Shown here piece after piece: positions 43,015 through 48,606 of a stretch of DNA of 48,606 bases. The position numbers and the translations under genes were made by a program. Origin of the DNA: Bovifimicola sp964595785 (GTDB taxonomy: Bacteria; Bacillota; Clostridia; Lachnospirales; Lachnospiraceae); assembly GCA_964595785.1 (NCBI GenBank), contig CAZQRO010000004.1, positions 1-48,606 of the forward strand. Direction: 5' to 3'. The stretch's first letter is position 1; each line of letters opens with the position of its first letter. The notes beneath the pieces are model-generated. The model was not told the origin of the DNA. It did no database searches and saw nothing but the letters and a program-made list of their open reading frames with translations.

Positions 43015-44181
43015 CTAATAATATATGGAAATAAAAGACTTTCTAAGTTTCTTATATAAATTAATATCTTTAACAGAATCATCAAGCATACCTGAATCAA
43101 AACGAATATCAATAATATTTTCAACTATTTTCCGCTTATTAAAATTATTACCCTTTGTTTCAATTATTGTATTAATTGTTGTTTCTATTGAATCTGTAAG
43201 CATAACAATGGCTGATTCTATACTTTGTGGACGATTGGTCTTACTATTGTGTTCTTTAACAATTTTAATTACTTCATATGGAAACTTATTCTCATGCATA
43301 ATTTCAATACCTGCCGCTACATAATTATTGCTTTTCAATTTACCGATTTCATGAAATCTTGCACCAGCATTCACTAATTGCACATCTGCACCAACTGCTT
43401 TTGCAACACGAATTGATACATCTGCAACTCTTAACGAATGGAAGTAAGCATTTTCGTTAGAATCCATCAGACTTAACAGCATTTCATTTTCGTCATCGCA
43501 AATAGTTTTCAGACGTTTACTTACATACACACTATTTAACTCCATAAGAATGAATTTAAAATATAATGGAAGTATAGAAACTAACAGAGGAATTAATCCT
43601 ATAAAAGTCGTTGAAATCCTGATTTTTTCATACATCATATATTGATAATCCAAACTTATGATAAGATATGTGGTTACTGATAATATACATGATAAAATAA
43701 ATTTATTATGAGAATCCGAATGCTCTGCCAAAAAGAACACCAGAATGAAATAGCACAAATAGAAAATAATAATTTCTATCTCCATGTATCCCGTAAAATA
43801 ATACAGTGTCATCAAAAATGTCTGAAACATTAATGCATTAAGTATTTTATAAGACATCAGTATCATTATGAGCGGAAGCAGGAATGGAACAAATCTAAAC
43901 TTATCGCCCGGTATAAATAAAAATGCCATTGCTATTAATAATGCCGGAAACAGCTTGTACAACAATTCCAGAAAGCTGTCACTTTTGTTAATCACATAAT
44001 AAATACTGTATTCAAAAAATACAAATGAAAACATTATAATTATAAGTCTGGTGGTTTTTTCATATGGCCATAAAATAGTATCATGTAGTTTGTATTTTGT
44101 AATCAGAAAAACTGAAACCGTAAAAATAATAAATAAAACCAATTTAAGTAGTTCGTTCTTATGTTTATTAATAAATTGCAT
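43015..44181 (-). CDS. Short PgpH-like membrane HD-domain protein with HE in place of HD
   Basis: 388 residues: about seven membrane segments (15–215) and a C-terminal HD-type domain. Between phoH and ybeY one expects PgpH, a c-di-AMP phosphodiesterase of about 700 residues. This protein lacks the large extracellular 7TMR-HDED domain. In the HD domain His248 and His277 are kept, but the key Asp is Glu278 (RFHEIGKL). His296, His311 and Asp330 may be further ligands, and the second His of the family's HH pair is Asn312. Activity is therefore uncertain. The ATG overlaps the phoH stop by 1 nt (TAATG). Confidence 0.8.
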   Translation of the reverse strand: MQFINKHKNELLKLVLFIIFTVSVFLITKYKLHDTILWPYEKTTRLIIIMFSFVFFEYSIYYVINKSDSFLELLYKLFPALLIAMAFLFIPGDKFRFVPFLLPLIMILMSYKILNALMFQTFLMTLYYFTGYMEIEIIIFYLCYFILVFFLAEHSDSHNKFILSCILSVTTYLIISLDYQYMMYEKIRISTTFIGLIPLLVSILPLYFKFILMELNSVYVSKRLKTICDDENEMLLSLMDSNENAYFHSLRVADVSIRVAKAVGADVQLVNAGARFHEIGKLKSNNYVAAGIEIMHENKFPYEVIKIVKEHNSKTNRPQSIESAIVMLTDSIETTINTIIETKGNNFNKRKIVENIIDIRFDSGMLDDSVKDINLYKKLRKSFISIYY

Positions 44182-45182
44182 TAAAATCTTCCTTTACTTC
44201 TATTTGTGTTAATTTTCTTCTTTGCCTGACTATTTTCATATTCCTCATATGCCTTAACTATTTTCTGTACAAGAGGATGCCTTACAACATCTTCGTTTGT
44301 AAGTTTTATAAAGGAGATATCCTCAACCTTTGATAATACTCTTATGGCAGTGTCTAAACCGCTTGCAATTCCCGGTTTAAGATCTTTTTGTGTCAAATCT
44401 CCCGTAACAACAACTTTTGAACCAAAACCAATTCGCGTTAAAAACATTTTCATCTGGGCAGGTGTTGTATTCTGTGCTTCATCCAGAATAATGAATGCAT
44501 TATCTAACGTTCTTCCTCTCATATATGCCAAAGGTGCTACCTCAATAAGTCCTTTTTCACTATTATGAAGATATGATTCTGCTCCCATTATCTGATAAAG
44601 CGCGTCATACAAAGGCCGTAAATATGGATCTACCTTACTTTGTAAATCTCCCGGTAAAAAGCCAAGATTTTCTCCTGCTTCAATGGCAGGGCGTGTAAGA
44701 ATTATTCTTCCTACTTCGTTATTTTTAAATGCCGTAATTGCCATAGCCATAGCAAGATATGTTTTTCCTGTTCCGGCAGGACCTATTCCAAATGTTATCA
44801 TTTTCTTTCTAATCATATCAATATATTTCTTTTGACCATGTGTTTTTGGTTTAATAGGTTTACCGGAAAGCGTTCGGCATATTATGTCTTCATCTAATTC
44901 TGCCAATGTCTCCGTTTTATTATCAAATGCCAGAGAGATAGCATAATTTACTACCTGTTCATTAATGGGATTTCCTTTCTTTGCTGAATCACATAAACTC
45001 TCAATTATTTTCTTAGCACGCAGCACGTTATTTTCGCCGCCAATTATCTTAAGTTCGGAATCTCTTGCAATAATGGTAAGATGAAGAGTTTTTTCAATTT
45101 TCTTTATATTACTATCAAATTGACCGAAAATCTCGCTGGTATATTGTGCCGGAATATCCATTATATTTTCAATTACACTCAT
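44181..45182 (-). CDS. phoH: PhoH-family ATPase
   Basis: 333 residues. Walker A GPAGTGKT at 134–141, RPAIEAGENLGFLPGDL, Walker B AFIILDEAQNTT and MKMFLTRIG, all typical of the PhoH/YbeZ group that works with YbeY in RNA metabolism. The frame stays open to 45341, but AAAGGA 9 nt before the ATG at 45182 marks the start; the upstream part is an out-of-frame reading of the yqfD remnant. It is followed by the PgpH-like gene. Confidence 0.95.
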   Translation of the reverse strand: MSVIENIMDIPAQYTSEIFGQFDSNIKKIEKTLHLTIIARDSELKIIGGENNVLRAKKIIESLCDSAKKGNPINEQVVNYAISLAFDNKTETLAELDEDIICRTLSGKPIKPKTHGQKKYIDMIRKKMITFGIGPAGTGKTYLAMAMAITAFKNNEVGRIILTRPAIEAGENLGFLPGDLQSKVDPYLRPLYDALYQIMGAESYLHNSEKGLIEVAPLAYMRGRTLDNAFIILDEAQNTTPAQMKMFLTRIGFGSKVVVTGDLTQKDLKPGIASGLDTAIRVLSKVEDISFIKLTNEDVVRHPLVQKIVKAYEEYENSQAKKKINTNRSKGRF

Positions 45183-45216
45183 ATGTTTTAATCCTTTCTG
45201 TCTCATTAAATTAGTC

Positions 45217-46281
45217 TTAGCTGGCAGATTCTCCCTCTGTATCTTCTTTTGAGACTTGTGGAAGCATTGTTTCATCAATATATTGAATTTCACCAATTTT
45301 TTCAACAACAAGAAAATTTCCAGTAGATATGCATTTTTCATTTTCTAAAGATATTGTAACATTATTTTCTATAATTTGAATACCTTTTTCGTTTAATTTA
45401 TTAATAAAAAGATTAATTTTTTCAGATGCAAGTGCATTTGCCTGTTCTTCGCTATATATTTTATCAATATTTTGGTATTCCTTTATTTTTATTGTGGAAT
45501 AACCTATCGGAAGGAAAAAATTGTCAGTAACAGATAACTGGTGATAATCTTTTACAATATTATAATCCTTGAACTTCTTTTGAAATCCACTTAAGTAAAT
45601 AGATTTTCCAAGTATATCTAATTGAATAATATTATTTTTTTTACCGGAATATTTCTTTTCTTTATATTTTAAGTCAAATTCAGAATTATATGCAACATAT
45701 ACCCTTGCATATATGTCAGAATCAGAATTAACAAGTCTGTAACTGCCAATTTCACCATTATCGTTATATATTTCTAAAACTCCACTGATTAATAACTGTC
45801 CTTTTTGAATATCATCACCTGCTTTAACCTTAGGACTTCCGCTTCTTGTAATTATACTTTCGATTTTTCCATCAACATTACTTATTATATTATATGGTTT
45901 GTCTTCTGCTTTGGCAATATGCGAATCAAAATTTTCTTTGATATGGACTATTATCTGTGTACCTTTAATTTCAGCAGAAACCTATGTTATGTCATCATAA
46001 TTTGTTCGTAAAATATATTCAATGTTCTCACAGTCAATTTTCGTTTTCAAAACGCCGTTTTCAATATTATGTTTGTTTAAAAATTTCATCAATTCAACAT
46101 CTGTATAAGAATAATTCCCATCAAATGATATATTCCATATGTATAATGTTATTATTTTAGCAAGTATGAAGAAGAACACCATACAGATAATAAAACATAT
46201 ATGCTTTTTGTATTTTATAATATAGAATAATAATCCTTTTTTATCAGTTATCCTTAATTTACCATGACATTTTCTTCTTAT
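45217..46281 (-). pseudogene. yqfD: yqfD (sporulation protein) remnant with 5' loss and in-frame TAG
   Basis: Reading the minus strand in one frame from 46281 to the TAA at 45217–45219 gives a YqfD-like protein: basic KLRITDKKGLLFYIIKYKK, a membrane segment, YIWNISFDGNYSYTDVELM, then the large external domain (NVDGKIESIITRSGSPKVK, GDDIQKGQLLISG, YARVYVAYNSEFDLKYKEKK, SEEQANALASEKI). Two lesions are seen. A TAG at 45982–45984 interrupts DDIT–VSAEIKGT, where YqfD homologues have Trp. The first 60 or so residues are missing, with a TAA directly before the homologous part. About 354 codons remain of roughly 400. It lies upstream of phoH, the normal yqfD position. Confidence 0.82.
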
Positions 46282-46296
46282 TTATATGATTTTTTC

Positions 46297-46333
46297 AAAA
46301 AAAATATACCTATAGTCAAACTATAGGTATATT
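46297..46333 (-). terminator. Rho-independent terminator after rpsU
   Basis: On the minus strand a perfect 14-bp stem (AATATACCTATAGT and its complement, 3-nt loop) is followed by eight T. It ends rpsU transcripts directly before the truncated yqfD remnant. Confidence 0.9.
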
Positions 46334-46339
46334 AAACAA

Positions 46340-46516
46340 TTAGTTATATTTACGTTTTCTAGCAGCTTCAGATTTCTTCTTACGCTTTACGCTTGGTTTC
46401 TCGTAATGCTCTCTTTTACGAATTTCCTGCTGAATACCAGCCTTTGCACAGTTTCTTTTGAATCTGCGTAAGGCACTATCTAAAGATTCGTTTTCTTTAA
46501 CGATTACATTTGACAT
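46340..46516 (-). CDS. rpsU: Ribosomal protein S21
   Basis: 58 residues, the standard bS21 length: MSNVIVKENESLDSALRRFKR, then basic KRKKKSEAARKRKYN. S21 helps base-pairing of the 30S with the Shine–Dalgarno region. AGGTG 7 nt before the ATG at 46516 fixes the start; a longer in-frame reading to 46615 covers the leader and promoter. It has its own promoter and terminator, so it is monocistronic. Confidence 0.97.
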   Translation of the reverse strand: MSNVIVKENESLDSALRRFKRNCAKAGIQQEIRKREHYEKPSVKRKKKSEAARKRKYN

Positions 46517-46594
46517 AGTCTCACACCTAACCTCCCTCCAGTTGTGTAATTGTGCATAATACAACTGTTTGGGTATTTTTATTGCACTAGAGAT

Positions 46595-46622
46595 ATTATA
46601 GCATAAATTTTCCATACGTCAA
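46595..46622 (-). promoter_or_regulatory. rpsU promoter
   Basis: Minus strand TTGACG (46617–46622), 16-bp spacer, TATAAT (46595–46600). The leader of about 70 nt contains a 7-bp inverted repeat (46539–46545 with 46561–46567) just before the GGAGGGAGG sequence. Confidence 0.82.
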
Positions 46623-46694
46623 CATTTTTTTAAATTCTATATAATAATAATAGAATTTAATCTTCGTATGATTTGCTAAAACAATTATTATTTA

Positions 46695-48606
46695 TTATAA
46701 ACACTCTTTAACTTTCGCAAGAGCATTCTTGATACCTGACGGATTTTTACCGCCTGCCTGAGCCATATTAGGACGACCGCCACCACCGCCGCCAACTAAC
46801 GGGGCAATTGTTTTAATGATATTTCCTGCATGTGCACCGTTCTTAACTGCATCATCAGTTGCCATAACAATAAGATTAACTTTGTCAGTTCCCTGAGCTG
46901 ATGCAAGTACAATAACCGCATTTTCTAATTTTTCTTTAAGGCTGTCACCGAGATTACGAAGTCCATTCATATCTGTCCCTTCAATCTCAACAGCAAGAAC
47001 TCTGAATCCGTTAATTTCTTCAATATCATTCATTACATCACCAAGTGAATTATTTGCCAATTTACTCTTAAGACTTTCATTTTCACTTTGTAATGCTTTG
47101 ATTTCTTCAAATAAACTTTCAATCTTTGCATTTAACTTAGTTGGTTCAGTTTTAGCAGTTTTAGAAGCAATATTTAACATCTTTTCAATATCAGAATAAT
47201 AATCTGATACTGCTGTTCCGGTAAGTGCTTCAATTCTTCTTACTCCTGCTGCTACACCGCTTTCAGATACAATTTTGAATAGCGTAATGCTTCCTGTATT
47301 CTTTACGTGTGTACCAGCGCAGAATTCTTTTGAAAACTCACTCATATTAACCACACGTACTTTTTCGCCATATTTTTCACCAAATAATGCCATTGCACCT
47401 GTTTTCTTTGCTTCTTCAATAGTCATTATCTTTGTTTCAACAGGCAGCTGTTCTGCGATTTTCTCATTAACAATCTTTTCAACTGCTTCTATTTCTTTGG
47501 TTGTAAGCGCCTGAAAATGTGTAAAGTCAAATCTCAAATGATTGGCATTAACAAGAGAACCAGCCTGTTCCACATGATTACCAAGCACTATTCTGAGTGC
47601 CTTTTGAAGAATATGTGTTGCACTATGATTTTTAGCAGTTGCATTTCTAATTTCTTCATCAACTTTAAGAGTAACAATATCTCCGACCTTGAACATACCT
47701 TTAGTAACTTTTCCTACATGACCTACTTTACCACCAAGTAATTTAACTGTATCTTCCACAACAAATTCCGAATCATTTGTTACAATAATGCCCTTATCAG
47801 CTTCCTGACCACCCATTGTTGCATAAAATGGTGTTTCATCTACAATTATTGTACCACAGTCACCATCTGCTAATGCTTCTGTTAATTCTTTTTCAGTAGT
47901 CAACACACTAATCTTTGAATCATATATTAAATTATCATAGCCAACAAATACAGAGGTAACAGAAGGGTCAATCGATTCATACACAGTAGTGTCAGCCCCC
48001 ATATAATTTGTCTTTGCTCTTGAATTTCTTGCAGTTTCTTTTTGTTTCTGCATTGCAGAATTGAACCCTTTTTCATCTACGGAAAATCCTTTTTCTTCAA
48101 GAATCTCTGTAGTTAAATCGAGTGGAAATCCATAAGTATCATATAGCTTAAATGCATTTTCACCTGATAACTCCTTAGAATTATCGGCTTCCATTTCTTT
48201 TTGCATATCAGATAAAATATTAAGACCCTGATCTATTGTCTTATTGAATTTATTCTCTTCTTCAGTAAGAACTTTGAAAATCATATCTCTTTTCTCATAT
48301 AATTCAGGGTATCCGTCTTTAGAACCCGCAATAACAGTTTCACTTAATTTAGATAAGAATTTTCCTTCTATACCGAGTAATCTTCCATGACGTGCTGCTC
48401 TTCTGATTAATCTTCTTAATACATAACCTCTTCCTTCATTTGAAGGCATAATACCATCGGAAATCATAAATGTTGCCGAACGAATATGGTCTGTTATAAT
48501 TCTAATTGAAACATCAGTTTTGTAATCTTTTTGATACTCAACATTTGCAAGTTTGCAAACATTGCTTCTCAAATCAAATATTGTATCTACATCAAAAATA
48601 GAATCC
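46695..48606 (-). CDS. alaS: Alanyl-tRNA synthetase, C-terminal 637 residues
   Basis: The 5' part lies beyond the window; the frame is open to the last base (DSIFDVDTIFDLRSNVC). Present are the end of the catalytic domain (EGRGYVLRRLIRRAARHGRLLG), the editing domain with zinc-type motifs HSATH and EFCAGTHV, a coiled coil (about 100–150 residues before the C-terminus) and the C-Ala/DHHA1 domain ending VGGGGGGRPNMAQAGG. It charges tRNA-Ala and clears Ser/Gly mischarging. A T-box leader, if any, would be outside the window. Confidence 0.97.
   Translation of the reverse strand, partial: DSIFDVDTIFDLRSNVCKLANVEYQKDYKTDVSIRIITDHIRSATFMISDGIMPSNEGRGYVLRRLIRRAARHGRLLGIEGKFLSKLSETVIAGSKDGYPELYEKRDMIFKVLTEEENKFNKTIDQGLNILSDMQKEMEADNSKELSGENAFKLYDTYGFPLDLTTEILEEKGFSVDEKGFNSAMQKQKETARNSRAKTNYMGADTTVYESIDPSVTSVFVGYDNLIYDSKISVLTTEKELTEALADGDCGTIIVDETPFYATMGGQEADKGIIVTNDSEFVVEDTVKLLGGKVGHVGKVTKGMFKVGDIVTLKVDEEIRNATAKNHSATHILQKALRIVLGNHVEQAGSLVNANHLRFDFTHFQALTTKEIEAVEKIVNEKIAEQLPVETKIMTIEEAKKTGAMALFGEKYGEKVRVVNMSEFSKEFCAGTHVKNTGSITLFKIVSESGVAAGVRRIEALTGTAVSDYYSDIEKMLNIASKTAKTEPTKLNAKIESLFEEIKALQSENESLKSKLANNSLGDVMNDIEEINGFRVLAVEIEGTDMNGLRNLGDSLKEKLENAVIVLASAQGTDKVNLIVMATDDAVKNGAHAGNIIKTIAPLVGGGGGGRPNMAQAGGKNPSGIKNALAKVKECL

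Noticed and set aside
45182..45341. Long N-terminal extension of PhoH
   Set aside because: It overlaps the 3' end of the yqfD remnant in another frame and lacks a ribosome binding site; the ATG at 45182 has a good one.
45982..45984. TAG in yqfD read as pyrrolysine or suppressed stop
   Set aside because: The homologous residue is Trp, no recoding signal is visible, and the gene is also truncated at its 5' end, so simple decay explains it better.
45805..46011. Plus-strand 68-codon frame
   Set aside because: It is antisense to the yqfD remnant, with no ribosome binding site and low-complexity aromatic content.
46632..46658. 9-bp inverted repeat as alaS terminator
   Set aside because: On the alaS strand the stem is followed by A, not T; the T-run is on the wrong side.
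1..48606. A novel defence or mobile system
   Set aside because: Gene content is almost wholly housekeeping in conserved order; the only accessory-like stretch (7243–8142) has no coding content apart from what the gap may hide.

Overview
The window is AT-rich (about one third G+C by eye) and reads as a chromosomal segment of a low-GC Gram-positive bacterium, most likely a Lachnospiraceae-type clostridium. Support comes from the L21–Prp–L27–Obg block, a LexA/YneA-type SOS pair, MinCDE next to MreBCD, Gram-positive MutL with an endonuclease motif, and many AGGAGG-like ribosome binding sites. It is nearly all housekeeping. I saw no prophage, transposase, CRISPR array, rRNA or tRNA. Two runs of N (100 and 10) are assembly gaps.

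Layout. 1–4162 (+): end of rplU, prp, rpmA, terminator, obgE, yhbY, nadD, yqeK, rsfS (ribosome biogenesis plus NAD synthesis). 4321–7242: lexA (−) and a LysM division-suppressor-like gene (+) diverge from a compact SOS control region with three LexA boxes. A tyrosine recombinase and a TtcA-like thiolase (−) follow. 7243–8142: non-coding, with an assembly gap, 21-bp tandem repeats and a repeated 21-bp flank. 8143–14151 (−): HlyD-like adaptor, yggS, sepF, aroB, lspA, an RluD-type pseudouridine synthase and a cytidylate-kinase-like gene. 14321–14530 (+): a lone DUF378 gene.

14588–34301 (−): about 20 kb of collinear genes. In transcription order these are miaB, a SulP transporter, mutS, mutL, miaA, a Met-gamma-lyase-family PLP enzyme, radC, mreB, mreC, mreD, mrdA (PBP2), minC, minD, minE, rodA and an mgsA-like gene. 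Mismatch repair and tRNA hypermodification lead into the rod-shape and division-site machinery.

34449–42416 (−): cdd, a BofC-C-domain-like protein, two FAD proteins, proB, a 395-residue protein of unknown function, DUF896, 5-formyl-THF cyclo-ligase and an M14 metallopeptidase. 42497–46516 (−): rpsU, a yqfD pseudogene, phoH, a short PgpH-like HD protein and ybeY. 46695–48606: alaS, cut by the window end.

Most notable: yqfD carries two lesions (5' end lost, conserved Trp codon changed to TAG), which suggests decay of sporulation functions. The mgsA-like gene has Val in place of the catalytic Asp. The PgpH-like protein lacks its extracellular domain and has HE in place of HD. The SOS control region is unusually dense. 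The minC gap closes cleanly if its flanks overlap by 4 nt.
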